This document shows positions 1-9,303 of a stretch of 64,000 nt of DNA, piece by piece; positions within the stretch are counted from its first letter, which is position 1; every line of letters begins with the position of its first letter. Source of the stretch: Bifidobacterium subtile. GTDB lineage: Bacteria > Actinomycetota > Actinomycetes > Actinomycetales > Bifidobacteriaceae. The position numbers were made by a program, and so were the translations under genes. The stretch spans positions 124,001 to 188,000 of the forward strand of contig NZ_JGZR01000007.1 of the NCBI RefSeq assembly GCF_000741775.1. Reading direction: 5' to 3'. The notes beneath the pieces are model-generated. The model was not told the origin of the DNA. It did not search any database and saw only the letters and a list, made by a program, of their open reading frames with translations.

Positions 1-1104
1 CGCAACACCTATGACAGGCTCGGCATCCCCGAGGCGGAGAAGAAGCGTCTGGTTTCCGGCGTCGCGGCGCAGTACGAATCCGAGGTCATTTACAATTCGA
101 TCCGCGAGGACCTCAAAGAGCAGGGCGTCATCTTCGTCGACACCGATACCGCGGTGCGCGACTACCCCGAGCTGGTCAAAAAATACTTCACGACCGTCAT
201 TCCGGCCGACGACAACAAGTTCGCTGCCCTCAACACGGCCGCATGGTCAGGCGGCTCGTTCGTCTATGTGCCCAAGGGCGTTCATGTCGACATCCCGCTG
301 CAGGCCTACTTCCGCATCAACACGCCGAACATGGGCCAGTTCGAGCGCACGCTGATCATCGCGGATGAGGGCTCCTATGTGCATTACGTAGAAGGCTGCA
401 CCGCGCCGATCTACGCCACTGACTCGCTGCACGCGGCCAACGTCGAGATCGTCGTGGAGAAGGGCGCACGCGTGCGCTACACGACCGTGCAGAACTGGTC
501 GACGAACGTCTACAACCTCGTCACCCAGCGCGCCTACGTGCGCGAAGGCGCTACGATGGAATGGATCGATGGCAACATCGGCTCCAAGGCCACGATGAAG
601 TACCCCTCGTGCATCCTCGCCGAGCCGTATGCCAAGGCGGAGACCATGTCGCTGGGCTTCGCAGGAGAAGGCCAGTATCAGGATACCGGCGCGAAGATGA
701 TCCATCTGGCGCCGCACACCAGCTCGACCATCGTCTCCAAGTCGATCTCCCGCTCCGGCGGGCGTGCCGCCTACCGAGGACTCGTCAAGATCATCAAGGG
801 CGCGGAAGGCTCAAGCTCCTCTGTGGTGTGCGACGCGCTGCTGGTTGATGAGATTTCGCGCTCCGACACCTACCCGCATGTGGATGTGCGCGAGGATGAC
901 GTCTCGATGGCCCACGAGGCTACCGTTTCCAAGGTCTCCGAGGATCAGCTGTTCTATCTCATGAGCCGCGGGCTCGAAGAGAAGGAGGCTATGGGCATGA
1001 TCGTGCGCGGCTTCGTGGAGCCGATCAGCCGAGAGCTGCCGATGGAATACGCGCTGGAGCTGAACAGACTTGTGGAACTGCAGATGGAAGGATCGGTAGG
1101 CTGA
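1..1104 (+). CDS. sufB: Fe-S cluster assembly protein SufB (5' end outside window)
   Basis: The frame is open from base 1, so the start lies upstream; about 367 C-terminal residues are visible of a family usually near 480. SufB is the main scaffold subunit of the cytosolic SufBC2D complex that builds [4Fe-4S] clusters. The visible part contains the SufB/SufD beta-helix core and the family C-terminal region with '[15 protein letters not shown]'. Its stop overlaps the sufD start (TGATG), which indicates translational coupling in a sufB-sufD-sufC operon. Identification rests on family recognition of the protein and on the gene order. Confidence 0.96.
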   Translation, partial: RNTYDRLGIPEAEKKRLVSGVAAQYESEVIYNSIREDLKEQGVIFVDTDTAVRDYPELVKKYFTTVIPADDNKFAALNTAAWSGGSFVYVPKGVHVDIPLQAYFRINTPNMGQFERTLIIADEGSYVHYVEGCTAPIYATDSLHAANVEIVVEKGARVRYTTVQNWSTNVYNLVTQRAYVREGATMEWIDGNIGSKATMKYPSCILAEPYAKAETMSLGFAGEGQYQDTGAKMIHLAPHTSSTIVSKSISRSGGRAAYRGLVKIIKGAEGSSSSVVCDALLVDEISRSDTYPHVDVREDDVSMAHEATVSKVSEDQLFYLMSRGLEEKEAMGMIVRGFVEPISRELPMEYALELNRLVELQMEGSVG

Positions 1105-2327
1105 TGCCAGTAAAGGAAATCAAGATACCAGTTGCGGATCCGGGCAATCCCTACGCCATGCCGGCCACCATGCCGTCGAGCGCCGACAAGGAGCCGCGCT
1201 CCTTCGACCTTGACGTCTTCGCGATGCCGACGCGCAAGCAGGAGGACTGGCGTTTCACGCCGATCGACCGCATCAGCGAGTTCTTCAGCGTCTTCAAGCC
1301 CAGCGGCCATACGACGATTGCCGTATCGAATATCGACGGCTCCGCGCTCGACGAATCACATGTCGCAGTGAGCACGGTGGCATTGGGCGAAGGCCCTTCT
1401 GGCACAGTGCACAAGCCCAGCGACCGCGCAGCTGTAGTCGAATGGAACTCAGGCACGAAGGCCGTCGTAGTGCGACTTTCCGGCGAGCTCACGCAACCCG
1501 TGCTGGTCAAGATTCAGGGCCAGGACTTCGACATGGACGCTCTTCATCTGGTGATCGTCGCCGATGACAAGTCCCACGGCGACATCGTGGTCGAACATGC
1601 CGGACAGGCAAGGCTCGCCGAAGGCATCGAACTGACCACCGGCAAGGATTCGCATATCTCCGCGACCTTCATCCAGGAATGGGAGAAAGGGTCGAAGCAT
1701 GTCGGCAACCACCGCATCCACGTCGGCGAAGGCGCATCCCTGCGCCATTCGGTCGTGACGCTCGGTGGCGACGCCGTGCGCATCCGCATGGATCAGGACT
1801 TCGGCGGCGAAGAGGGCGACCTCAACATGCTCGGCATCTACTTCGTCGATCCCGGCGAGCATATCGAGCATCGCACGATGGTGGTGCACAACCATCCCGA
1901 ATGCAAGTCGCGCGTAGTCTACAAGGGTGCGCTCGACGGCAAGAACGCGCATTCGACGTGGGTCGGCAACGCGCTCATCCTGCCGACCGCACCAGGCACC
2001 GACTCGTACGAGCTCAACCGCAACCTCGTTCTGACACCCGGCGCAGTAGCTGATTCCGAGCCGAATCTGGAGATCGAAAACGGCAACATCATCGGCGCAG
2101 GCCACGCCAGCTCGGTCGGACGCTTCGACGACGAGGAGCTGTTCTACTTGCAGTCGCGCGGCATCCCGGAGGTCGAAGCCCGCAAGCTGGTCGTGCGCGG
2201 CTTCTTCGGAGAACTCGTCGAAGAGATCGGCGTGCCCGCGATATCCGAACATCTCATGACCGTGATCGACCGTCGCCTGTCTCGAGGAGAAAGCGACGCT
2301 ATGCAGGACGTACTGGAGGAAAAATAA
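1104..2327 (+). CDS. sufD: Fe-S cluster assembly protein SufD
   Basis: This 407-residue protein is the second scaffold subunit of SufBC2D and pairs with SufB through its beta-helix domain. An N-terminal region (about 1-100, including 'RKQEDWRFTPIDRISEFF', a typical SufD feature) is followed by the SufB/SufD core. The C-terminal helices contain 'LFYLQSRGIPEVEARKLVV', which mirrors the SufB C-terminus. It starts on the last base of the sufB stop codon and ends 2 bases before sufC. Nothing unusual is seen. Confidence 0.96.
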   Translation: MPVKEIKIPVADPGNPYAMPATMPSSADKEPRSFDLDVFAMPTRKQEDWRFTPIDRISEFFSVFKPSGHTTIAVSNIDGSALDESHVAVSTVALGEGPSGTVHKPSDRAAVVEWNSGTKAVVVRLSGELTQPVLVKIQGQDFDMDALHLVIVADDKSHGDIVVEHAGQARLAEGIELTTGKDSHISATFIQEWEKGSKHVGNHRIHVGEGASLRHSVVTLGGDAVRIRMDQDFGGEEGDLNMLGIYFVDPGEHIEHRTMVVHNHPECKSRVVYKGALDGKNAHSTWVGNALILPTAPGTDSYELNRNLVLTPGAVADSEPNLEIENGNIIGAGHASSVGRFDDEELFYLQSRGIPEVEARKLVVRGFFGELVEEIGVPAISEHLMTVIDRRLSRGESDAMQDVLEEK

Positions 2328-2329
2328 TC

Positions 2330-3109
2330 ATGTCAACACTCGAAATCAAGGATCTCTACGCTTCCGTCGAAACCAAGGAAGGCCGCAAGCAGATCCTCAA
2401 AGGCGCAAGCCTCACCGTCAACTCCGGCGAAACCCATGCGATCATGGGCCCCAACGGCTCGGGCAAGTCGACGCTGGCCTACACGCTGGCCGGACACCCC
2501 AAATACATCGTAGACTCCGGACAGGCGCTGCTCGACGGCGAGGACCTGCTCAAGATGACCGCCGACGAGCGCGCCCATGCCGGGCTGTTCCTGGCCATGC
2601 AGTATCCGGTCGAAGTGCCCGGCGTGTCGATGACCAACTTCCTGCGTACCGCCAAGACGGAAATCGACGGCAAAGCTCCGGCGATTCGCTCGTGGACCAA
2701 GGATCTGAACGAATCCATGAAGCGACTGCGCATGGATCCGAAGTTCGCCACGCGCTCCGTGAACGAAGGCTTCTCCGGCGGCGAGAAGAAGCGCGCCGAA
2801 GTGCTGCAGCTCGAACTCCTGAAGCCAAAGTTCGCAGTGCTTGACGAAACCGATTCCGGCCTCGACGTCGACGCGCTGCGCATCGTGTCCGAAGGCGTCA
2901 ACCGCGCCAAAGAAAACACCGGCCTAGGCATTCTCATGGTGACGCATTACACGCGCATCCTGCGCTACATCAAGCCCGACATCGTGCACGTCTTCGCCAA
3001 CGGCCGCTTCATCAAGACCGGCGGTCCGGAGCTGGCTGACGAGCTTGAGGAATCCGGGTACGATCAGTATCTGCCGGAAGGATCGGATTCCGAGTCCGCC
3101 TTGGCTTGA
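2330..3109 (+). CDS. sufC: Fe-S assembly ATPase SufC
   Basis: This 259-residue ABC-type ATPase powers conformational changes of SufBC2D in the cytosol. The Walker A 'GPNGSGKST' lies at about residues 40-48. The signature 'FSGGEKKR' is near 150 and Walker B 'FAVLDETDSGLD' near 170, with the Glu-Thr-Asp variant typical of SufC. It follows sufD by 2 bases. The next Suf gene, sufS, normally follows closely in actinobacteria; here about 600 bases with two hairpin elements and a new promoter intervene. Confidence 0.97.
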   Translation: MSTLEIKDLYASVETKEGRKQILKGASLTVNSGETHAIMGPNGSGKSTLAYTLAGHPKYIVDSGQALLDGEDLLKMTADERAHAGLFLAMQYPVEVPGVSMTNFLRTAKTEIDGKAPAIRSWTKDLNESMKRLRMDPKFATRSVNEGFSGGEKKRAEVLQLELLKPKFAVLDETDSGLDVDALRIVSEGVNRAKENTGLGILMVTHYTRILRYIKPDIVHVFANGRFIKTGGPELADELEESGYDQYLPEGSDSESALA

Positions 3110-3128
3110 TTTCCGTATTGGTTCTGTC

Positions 3129-3299
3129 GTGAATCGGGAAGATATGTGTTGCTCCGGACGCTCAAGGCTGCTGAGCCGTTAAGCGGACAGTCCTGTGGAC
3201 TGTCCGTAGGCGAGGTGAGCGACCGCTAAGGTCGCGAAGGCGGAGCTGCAAGCTCCGCACCAAGCCTACGCCGGAGCAACACATATCTTCCCGATTCAC
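3129..3299. repeat. structured intergenic element, copy A (29-bp closing arms)
   Basis: A 171-base element is closed by perfect 29-bp inverted arms (3129-3157 and 3271-3299). Inside are a 10-bp hairpin with TGT loop (3184-3193/3197-3206), a 6-bp hairpin with loop GCTAA (3219-3224/3230-3235), and an 8-bp hairpin (3240-3247/3251-3258). A 7-bp helix CGTAGGC/GCCTACG (3205-3211/3264-3270) encloses the last two. The core 'GAGGTGAGC' between hairpins 1 and 2 recurs at 3572-3584 and near 25 kb. No coding potential is evident. It may be a structured RNA or a hairpin mobile element. Confidence 0.8.
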
Positions 3300-3345
3300 T
3301 AGTGGTAAAGAGTCGCTTCGGCAGTTTGTTTTTTGAGCGGCTGAG

Positions 3346-3378
3346 ATGGTTTGTGGCGCATCAAGCGCCACAAACCAT
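3346..3378. repeat. perfect 14-bp hairpin
   Basis: Arms 3346-3359 and 3365-3378 are perfectly complementary around the 5-base loop ATCAA. No run of T follows on either strand, so a standard intrinsic terminator is not clearly supported. It could still end or stabilise the sufBDC transcript. Confidence 0.6.
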
Positions 3379-3491
3379 TGCGCTTCGCTTGAATAGTTTT
3401 GTGCTGGATGAATATGACCTTTACATGTGGGTGCGGGGTGCCTAGGCTGGTAGTAGACGTTTCGACGTGTGTGGTGATTATTTGCGGTTGA

Positions 3492-3660
3492 GCGTGTGGG
3501 AGTGGAATGTGGTGTTCGAGACCGTAAAGACTTGCCGAGCCGTTAAGCGGACAGTCCTGCGGACTGTCCGTAGGCGAGGTGAGCAGCCGCTAAGGCTGCG
3601 AAGTCGCGTAGCGAAGCGGCCCGGAGCGTGTCGCGAACACCACATTCCCCTCCCACACGC
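3492..3660. repeat. structured intergenic element, copy B (27-bp closing arms)
   Basis: This second copy of the element at 3129 has closing arms 3492-3518 and 3634-3660, which match over 27 bp with one mismatch. The arm sequence is unrelated to that of copy A. The core is shared: a 10-bp hairpin (3548-3557/3561-3570, loop TGC) and a 6-bp hairpin GCAGCC-GCTAA-GGCTGC (3583-3599). The second stem differs from copy A by paired changes (GCGACC/GGTCGC there). The third hairpin of copy A is not well conserved here. Confidence 0.78.
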
Positions 3661-3665
3661 GGCAG

Positions 3666-3693
3666 TTGCTTCGGATGCCACAGTTGCTATAAC
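3666..3693 (+). promoter_or_regulatory. candidate sufS promoter
   Basis: TTGCTT (3666-3671) and TATAAC (3688-3693) are 16 bases apart and would start transcription near 3700, just ahead of the sufS ribosome binding site AGGAG (3707-3711). It lies directly after copy B of the repeat, which suggests sufSUT is transcribed separately from sufBDC. Confidence 0.5.
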
Positions 3694-3717
3694 AGTGGTG
3701 AAGCAGAGGAGAAGATG

Positions 3718-4989
3718 ATGGTGGACTTTGGGGTTGTTCGGGGGGAGTTTCCGATTTTGGATCAGCGGGTGCATGGGCATCCGCTGGTGTATTTGGATTC
3801 GGCGGCTACGGCGCAGAAGCCGCAGGCGGTGATCGACGCGGAGAGCGAGTTCTATCGCACCATCAATGCTGGCGTGCATCGCGGGGCCCATGAGCTTGCC
3901 GCGCTCAGCACCGAAGCGTTCGAGACGGCCCGCGCCAAGGTCGCCAAGCTGGTCGGTGCCGACAGCGAAGAAGGCCACGAGGAGATCGTGGTCACTGCTG
4001 GGGCCACCGCGGGGCTCAATCTACTCGCCACGGCGTTCGGCAACGCGTCGCTGGGGCGCGGGGGAGCGGCGGCGCAGCGCTTCGCATTGAAGCCGGGCGA
4101 TGAGATCGTCGTCTCCAAGGCTGAGCATCATTCGGTGCTGCTGCCCTTCCAGGAGCTTGCCGCGCGCACGGGGGCCACGCTGCGCTGGTTCGATCTGAGC
4201 GAGGACGGGCGCATTCACGCCGACACAGCCAATGAAGTGATCACGCCGCGCACGAAAGTCGTCGCTATCACGCATGTGTCGAACGTCACCGGTGCGGTGA
4301 CCGAGCTGGCGCCGATTGTCGCACGGGCGCATGAGGTCGGCGCGGTATTCGTGCTGGACGCCTGCCAGTCCGTGCCGCATATGCCGATTGATTTTCATGC
4401 GCTTGATGTGGACTTTGCCGCGTGGAGCGCTCACAAGATGTATGGCCCGACCGGGGTCGGCTTCCTCTATGGCCGCCGCGAGCTGCTTGAAGCGCTGCCG
4501 CCGGCAGCCTTCGGCGGGTCGATGGTCGAATTGGCTTGGATGGATCAGCCTGCGCAGTATATGGAGCCGCCGGCACGCTTCGAGGCCGGCACGCAGCCGG
4601 TTGCACAGGTCGTCGCAGCCGGAGTGGCAGCCGACTGGATGCGCGAGATCGGCATGGAGAACATCGCGGCGCACGAGCATGCGATAGCCGGGGAACTCCT
4701 GCATCTTGGCGATATCGAAGGCGTGCGTATTCTCGGTCCTGCAGACAATCACGACCGCATCGGCACGGTGGCCTTCGATGTCGCCGGCGTGCATCCGCAT
4801 GACGTCGGGCAGTTCATCGACGCGCAGGGCATCGCCATCCGCGTCGGCCATCACTGTGCGCAGCCCGTGCACCGGCATTTCGGGCTGTATGCGTCTAACA
4901 GGGCCTCCACCGGCGTCTATACCAGCATCGAGGATGCGCAGACGCTGCTTGAGGCGGCAAAGCATGTCCGTGCCTTTTTCGGACGCTGA
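3718..4989 (+). CDS. sufS: cysteine desulfurase SufS
   Basis: A PLP-dependent class V desulfurase that takes sulfur from cysteine for SufU/SufBCD. 'WSAHKMYGPTGVGFLYG' carries the PLP lysine (about residue 240) and 'RVGHHCAQP' the catalytic cysteine near the C-terminus. A small Gly/Ala-rich insertion (GNASLGRGGAAAQRF) lies near residue 110. The frame is open from 3628, but the promoter at 3666-3693 rules out that start. ATG 3718 sits 6 bases after AGGAG and is preferred over ATG 3715. About 423 residues. Confidence 0.95.
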   Translation: MVDFGVVRGEFPILDQRVHGHPLVYLDSAATAQKPQAVIDAESEFYRTINAGVHRGAHELAALSTEAFETARAKVAKLVGADSEEGHEEIVVTAGATAGLNLLATAFGNASLGRGGAAAQRFALKPGDEIVVSKAEHHSVLLPFQELAARTGATLRWFDLSEDGRIHADTANEVITPRTKVVAITHVSNVTGAVTELAPIVARAHEVGAVFVLDACQSVPHMPIDFHALDVDFAAWSAHKMYGPTGVGFLYGRRELLEALPPAAFGGSMVELAWMDQPAQYMEPPARFEAGTQPVAQVVAAGVAADWMREIGMENIAAHEHAIAGELLHLGDIEGVRILGPADNHDRIGTVAFDVAGVHPHDVGQFIDAQGIAIRVGHHCAQPVHRHFGLYASNRASTGVYTSIEDAQTLLEAAKHVRAFFGR

Positions 4990-5122
4990 GCGCTGTGTTC
5001 TACAGTGTTCTGGAATGGCTGTGTATTGTAAGATGACTGCGGTTTTTTTGATGACTGCGGAATAAGAGCGACTTCGTTGTACCGATGGCTTTGCCATCCG
5101 ACGGCTGTAAAGGGTTACCACT

Positions 5123-5677
5123 ATGAGCGATTTCGGGATGAGCGATGACGAGCTTGAACAGATGTACCAAGAGGTCATCCTCGATGCTGCGCGCAATCCG
5201 CATGGCAAGGAGAGCTTCGCGCAGGATCTCGTAGACGAGGCTTCGTCGGCTGCGGGCGAGACCACGCTGCGGGCGAGCCACGAATACTGCACGTCGGGGG
5301 AATCCCACCAGTTCAATCCGACCTGCGGCGACGAGGTCACTGTGCACGTCGAGGTCGGTGATAAGGATCCGCGCCGCATCGAGCGCTTGATATGGGATGG
5401 TCAAGGTTGCTCCATCTCCCAGGCGAGTCTGTCGGTGATGACCGATCTGGTCAGCGGCAAGACGGTGGACGAAGCCATGCGATTGTTTGCGATTTTCCAT
5501 CGTCTGATGCAGTCGCGCGGGGCCGGGCTCGATAATGAGGCGGACGACGAGGCGCTTGGCGATGCCGTGGTGTTTCAAGGCGCGTCGAAATATCCGATGC
5601 GCATCAAATGCGCACTGCTCGGTTGGGAAGGGCTTAAGGACTCGCTGGCCAAGGCACTGGCCACGCAGCCTCAATGA
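5123..5677 (+). CDS. sufU: SufU-type Fe-S/zinc sulfur-transfer protein
   Basis: This 184-residue protein is the zinc-dependent sulfur acceptor that works with SufS in Gram-positive bacteria. Three conserved cysteine contexts are visible: 'FNPTCGDEVTV', 'DGQGCSISQAS' and 'MRIKCALLGW'. A segment rich in Ala/Ser/Glu (about residues 30-55) enlarges the N-terminal part compared with the usual 140-150 residues. It lies 133 bases after sufS; the spacer contains an 11-base direct repeat, GATGACTGCGG, around a T-run. Confidence 0.94.
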   Translation: MSDFGMSDDELEQMYQEVILDAARNPHGKESFAQDLVDEASSAAGETTLRASHEYCTSGESHQFNPTCGDEVTVHVEVGDKDPRRIERLIWDGQGCSISQASLSVMTDLVSGKTVDEAMRLFAIFHRLMQSRGAGLDNEADDEALGDAVVFQGASKYPMRIKCALLGWEGLKDSLAKALATQPQ

Positions 5678-5815
5678 TGGAAGCCCGAAATGAGTTATTT
5701 GAATATGGCCCGATAGCGCAATTGTATTGCAGTGAACGCCGTCGTGGTGCAACATTGGGTTATGAGCGCCGGGTAATGCACAATTTACAGGGCAAAAGCG
5801 AACAAAGGACAAGAC

Positions 5816-6430
5816 ATGAGTGAGAACAACCTCGTCCCCGAGCCGCAGTCGTCGATTTTTGATTCGATCAACCGGGCTGTCGGCAACGAGAAAACCGCGC
5901 GACAGGTATTCGCCAACCCGCAGCTGGCCGCGACCCTGACTGCCGAGAATGCCGAAAGCGGCGCGTCTCCGAATGCCCACCATGGCAGTCACCATCACGA
6001 TGACGCGGATGGCTGCTGCGGCGGGAATGGCGAATGTGGCTGCGAGCATAACGTCGATGAGCAGTCTGACGACATTCCGCTCACGGCAGTGGACGACATC
6101 GGCCGGGCGACAGCGGCCGACATCAAGGAGGCGCTGCATCAGGTCATCGACCCAGAGCTCGGCATTGACGTCATCGACTTGGGGCTGGTGTATGGCATCG
6201 AAGTTGATGAACTGGGCCGAGCCATCATCAGAATGACTTTGACGACTCCGGCCTGTCCGCTCACCGATTTAATCGAGGACGAGTGCGCCAGCACACTGGC
6301 TGGTCTGGTGGAGGAGTTTCGCATCGACTGGACTTGGGATCCGCTGTGGACAATCGACAAAATCACTCCCGAAGGTCGCGACCAGCTTGCCGCCATCGGC
6401 TTCAACTTCGCCAATATGCCGAAGTACTGA
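5816..6430 (+). CDS. sufT: SufT-like metal-sulfur cluster assembly protein (MIP18/DUF59), extended N-terminus
   Basis: The C-terminal half (about residues 95-204) is a MIP18/DUF59 domain: 'VIDPELGIDVIDLGLVYGI' then 'MTLTTPACPLTD' with the conserved cysteine. The end of the protein contains 'DWTWDPLWTIDKIT'. In actinobacteria this protein closes the suf operon and acts in Fe-S maturation. The first 90 residues are an added segment holding a His/Cys-rich patch (HHGSHHHDDADGCC then GECGCEH, about residues 56-79), a plausible metal-binding site. The start follows AAAGGACAAGAC. A strong terminator follows the gene. Confidence 0.88.
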   Translation: MSENNLVPEPQSSIFDSINRAVGNEKTARQVFANPQLAATLTAENAESGASPNAHHGSHHHDDADGCCGGNGECGCEHNVDEQSDDIPLTAVDDIGRATAADIKEALHQVIDPELGIDVIDLGLVYGIEVDELGRAIIRMTLTTPACPLTDLIEDECASTLAGLVEEFRIDWTWDPLWTIDKITPEGRDQLAAIGFNFANMPKY

Positions 6431-6503
6431 CGTCGTAGCATCGATGGCACGGTGCTGATGGCCGACTGATGGCGCAAACGTAGGCAGCGTTCCGAAACAG
6501 ACA

Positions 6504-6546
6504 AATGGCTGGTTAGTTCACCATGATGATGAACTAACCAGCCATT
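6504..6546. terminator. bidirectional terminator between sufT and glgC
   Basis: A perfect 17-bp stem (6504-6520/6530-6546) with a 9-base loop lies in the gap between convergent sufT and glgC. T-rich bases follow on both sides, fitting a shared terminator. Confidence 0.75.
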
Positions 6547-6602
6547 CATTTGCCGACCGTCTGAAGTCTAACGGTCTGCCAACAGACTGGACTGGGCAAC
6601 TC

Positions 6603-7847
6603 CTAGTTCTCGACCACCGTGCCTTTGGGAACCACGGTGATGCCGTCGGGGGTCACCGTAAAGCCGCGAGCCAAGTCGCGCTCGGTGTCGATGCCGACAG
6701 TGGCGTTCTCCAGCAGTACGACGTTCTTGTCGAGAATCGCCTTGTAGACGCGTGCACGACGATTGATAGTCACGCTATCGAAGAGGATTGAGTCGACGAC
6801 CTGCGCCCACGAGTGGATGCGCACGCCGGGGGAGATCACCGAGTGATGCACTTCGCCGCCCGAGACGATGACGCCATTGGAGACGATCGAATCGGTTGCG
6901 TGACCGAGACGATCGCGGCCGGCGTGCACGAACTTGGCGGGCGGCAGATTGCCCGACATCGTGTAGATGGGCCAGTCCTGGTTGTAGAGGTTGAACTCCG
7001 GCGTATAGGCAATCAGATCCATGTGCGCGTCATAGAACTGCTTGAGCGTGCCCACATCGCGCCAGTAGGCGTGATCGGTTTCCGTAGCTCCCGGCACTTC
7101 GTTCGAATTGAAGTCGTAGACGCCGGCCTGGTTGCGCTCGGCGAAGAACGGAGCGATGTCACCGCCCATATCATGCTTGGTATTGTCGGCCTTCTCATCC
7201 AAAGCAAGGGCCTCGAACAGCGCATCGGTGTTCGCTACGTAGTTGCCCATCGACGCGAGTATCTGGTCAGGCGCATCCGGCAACCCTGTTGTGACCTTCG
7301 GCTTCTCCTGGAAGCTTTTGATCATATTGGAATGCTCGGGATCCACCTCGATGACGCCGAACTGATCCGATTGGCTGATCGGCTGACGAATGCCCGCCAC
7401 CGTGAACTCAGCACCGGATTCAATGTGCTGGCGCACCATCTGCTCGAAGTCCATGCGGTAGACGTGATCGGCTCCGACGATTATGACGATGTCCGGACGC
7501 TCATCCTCGATGATGTTCACGGTCTGGTAGATGGCGTCCGCGGAGCCGAGATACCAATGCTTGCCGAGACGCTGCTGCGCGGGGACAGGGGATACGTACT
7601 CGTCCATCAGCTGTGAGAATCGCCAGACGCGCGAGATGTGGCGATCCAAGGAATGCGACTTGTACTGCGTAAGCACAACTGTTTTCGAATATCCGGAATT
7701 GACTAGATTGCTCAGTGGGAAATCAATCAGCCTGAAGACTCCGCCGAATGGCACAGCCGGCTTGGCACGATCTCGGGTCAATGGCATAAGGCGCGTCCCC
7801 TCACCGCCTGCCAGAACTATCGATAGAATCTTCGGATTCTTCGCCAT
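6603..7847 (-). CDS. glgC: glucose-1-phosphate adenylyltransferase
   Basis: This enzyme makes ADP-glucose from ATP and glucose-1-phosphate, the committed step of bacterial glycogen synthesis. The N-terminus has the nucleotidyltransferase signature '[19 protein letters not shown]' (residues about 11-29). '[16 protein letters not shown]' follows, and a left-handed beta-helix occupies the C-terminal quarter. ATG 7847 is chosen because AGAGGAG precedes it; the frame extends upstream to 7913 without support. 414 residues, the normal length. The partner synthase glgA is at 37450. Confidence 0.97.
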   Translation of the reverse strand: MAKNPKILSIVLAGGEGTRLMPLTRDRAKPAVPFGGVFRLIDFPLSNLVNSGYSKTVVLTQYKSHSLDRHISRVWRFSQLMDEYVSPVPAQQRLGKHWYLGSADAIYQTVNIIEDERPDIVIIVGADHVYRMDFEQMVRQHIESGAEFTVAGIRQPISQSDQFGVIEVDPEHSNMIKSFQEKPKVTTGLPDAPDQILASMGNYVANTDALFEALALDEKADNTKHDMGGDIAPFFAERNQAGVYDFNSNEVPGATETDHAYWRDVGTLKQFYDAHMDLIAYTPEFNLYNQDWPIYTMSGNLPPAKFVHAGRDRLGHATDSIVSNGVIVSGGEVHHSVISPGVRIHSWAQVVDSILFDSVTINRRARVYKAILDKNVVLLENATVGIDTERDLARGFTVTPDGITVVPKGTVVEN

Positions 7848-7916
7848 CTGAACTCCTCTCCTATGAGCGCCTTTACGGTACCGGTGCTGACTTGGAAGGC
7901 CGCGTCCTCGCAAACC

Positions 7917-7941
7917 TATGTCACGTTTATTATGTTACATA
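7917..7941. promoter_or_regulatory. candidate operator upstream of glgC
   Basis: TATGTCAC (7917-7924) and GTTACATA (7934-7941) form an inverted repeat with one mismatch and a 9-base AT-rich spacer, 70 bases upstream of the glgC start. A dimeric regulator site is plausible; the regulator is unknown. Confidence 0.4.
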
Positions 7942-8045
7942 TGCCATGACACGCAAGGCACATCGACGGGCGAGTCTTTTGATAAGGCCGGTTGCGCACG
8001 TCTTTGTGCGGTGACATTGCAGTGTTATTCACACAGTGTCGTATC

Positions 8046-8921
8046 TCATGCATTCAGCGTCCGGCGGGTCGCGTAGAAGGCGACGGCGCTGGAAGCGGCC
8101 ACGTTAAGGCTGTCCACATCGTGGCTCATGGGAATTCTGACGGTCAGATCGGCATTGGAAATCGTGCGACGCGAGAGCCCGTCGCCCTCGGTGCCGAAGA
8201 TAAGCGCGAGCTTGTCGATATGGTTTGGCTCCTGTGGAGAGGAGTCCAATCGTCGTGTCAGTTCGGCCAGGCTTATGGAATCATCCTCAAGAGCCATGGC
8301 GACCGTGGTGAAACCGAGGCTTCTCAACTCGGTCATGCCCTGCACCGGCCAGTAATGGCTGTCGTCTCCGCCGATTCTGGTCCACGGAATCTGGAAGACG
8401 GTGCCCATCGACACCCGTGCGGCGCGGCGATACAGCGGATCGCCGCAGGAGGGCGTGACCAGCACCGCATCCACGTCGAGTGCGGCCGCCGAACGCATCA
8501 GCGCGCCGACATTGGTATGGTCCACGATGTTCTCCATGACGGCGATTCGGTGCGCGTCGCGGCACACTTCGGCGACAATCGGCAGCGGCCAGCGGCGCAT
8601 CGCTGATAGCGCTCCACGGTGCAGACGGTATCCGGTCAGCTGCTTCAGCTGGGCTGGCGAAGCGACGTACACAGGGATATCCGCGCCCCAGCGCTGATCG
8701 ATCTGCGCGAAGGTCGATGCCATGCCGTCGATCCACGGCTCCTCGACCAGCAGTGATATCGGCTCGCGGCCGGCGGCCAGCGCACGGTCGATGACCTTGG
8801 GCGATTCGGCGATGAACAGACCCTTCTCGGGTTCAAGGCGATTGCGCAGCTGCAGCTCGGTGAGATTCGTATAGGCCGCGACCCGTTCGTCGCCGACCGA
8901 ATCAATAACGATGAAGCGCAT
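8046..8921 (-). CDS. TrmH/SpoU family RNA 2'-O-ribose methyltransferase
   Basis: This 291-residue SPOUT-fold methyltransferase is predicted to act on rRNA or tRNA with S-adenosylmethionine. An N-terminal substrate-binding region (about 1-100) precedes the three SpoU motifs: 'NIVDHTNVGALMRSAAALD', 'ALIFGTEGDGLSRRT' and 'SLNVAASSAVAFYA'. The exact RNA target cannot be read from sequence. The gene follows tRNA-Leu and precedes glgC on the same strand, 200 bases apart. Confidence 0.92.
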   Translation of the reverse strand: MRFIVIDSVGDERVAAYTNLTELQLRNRLEPEKGLFIAESPKVIDRALAAGREPISLLVEEPWIDGMASTFAQIDQRWGADIPVYVASPAQLKQLTGYRLHRGALSAMRRWPLPIVAEVCRDAHRIAVMENIVDHTNVGALMRSAAALDVDAVLVTPSCGDPLYRRAARVSMGTVFQIPWTRIGGDDSHYWPVQGMTELRSLGFTTVAMALEDDSISLAELTRRLDSSPQEPNHIDKLALIFGTEGDGLSRRTISNADLTVRIPMSHDVDSLNVAASSAVAFYATRRTLNA

Positions 8922-9111
8922 GGAAGCCTTTCCGCTGTGTTGCTACTGCCGTATTGCTGCTGTTCAGTGGTGTTGTTCAGCAACCGGTTGCGTTCCCGTG
9001 TGCCCAGCCCGGCGCAGCCAGAATTGCCAAAGCATCAATGCAGCCGTTTCGCAAGCTTGGAATATGCGAAAACCCTCGGTTTCCCAAGGGTTTCAGATGC
9101 TTGTTGAGCGG

Positions 9112-9199
9112 TGTCCGGAACGGGACTTGAACCCGTACGCCTGTATAAAATAGGCACTAGCACCTCAAGCTAGCGCGTCTACCATTCCGCCACCCGGAC
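9112..9199 (-). tRNA. tRNA-Leu (anticodon GAG)
   Basis: On the minus strand the 88-base gene has a 7-bp acceptor stem GTCCGGG/TCCGGAC with one G-T pair and discriminator A. The anticodon stem is CTAGC/GCTAG with loop TTGAGGT, giving GAG. It has the long variable arm of class II tRNAs, and a TTCAAGTCC T-loop. CCA is not encoded. Confidence 0.95.
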
Positions 9200-9303
9200 A
9201 GGTTGCTGTAGGCAACGTGTAGAACTATATCACTTTTTGCCTAGCTGGCTACCGGTGTGTCGTAAAACCCGCGCTCGGCTGACTGCTGTGTAGCCTTGGA
9301 CCC

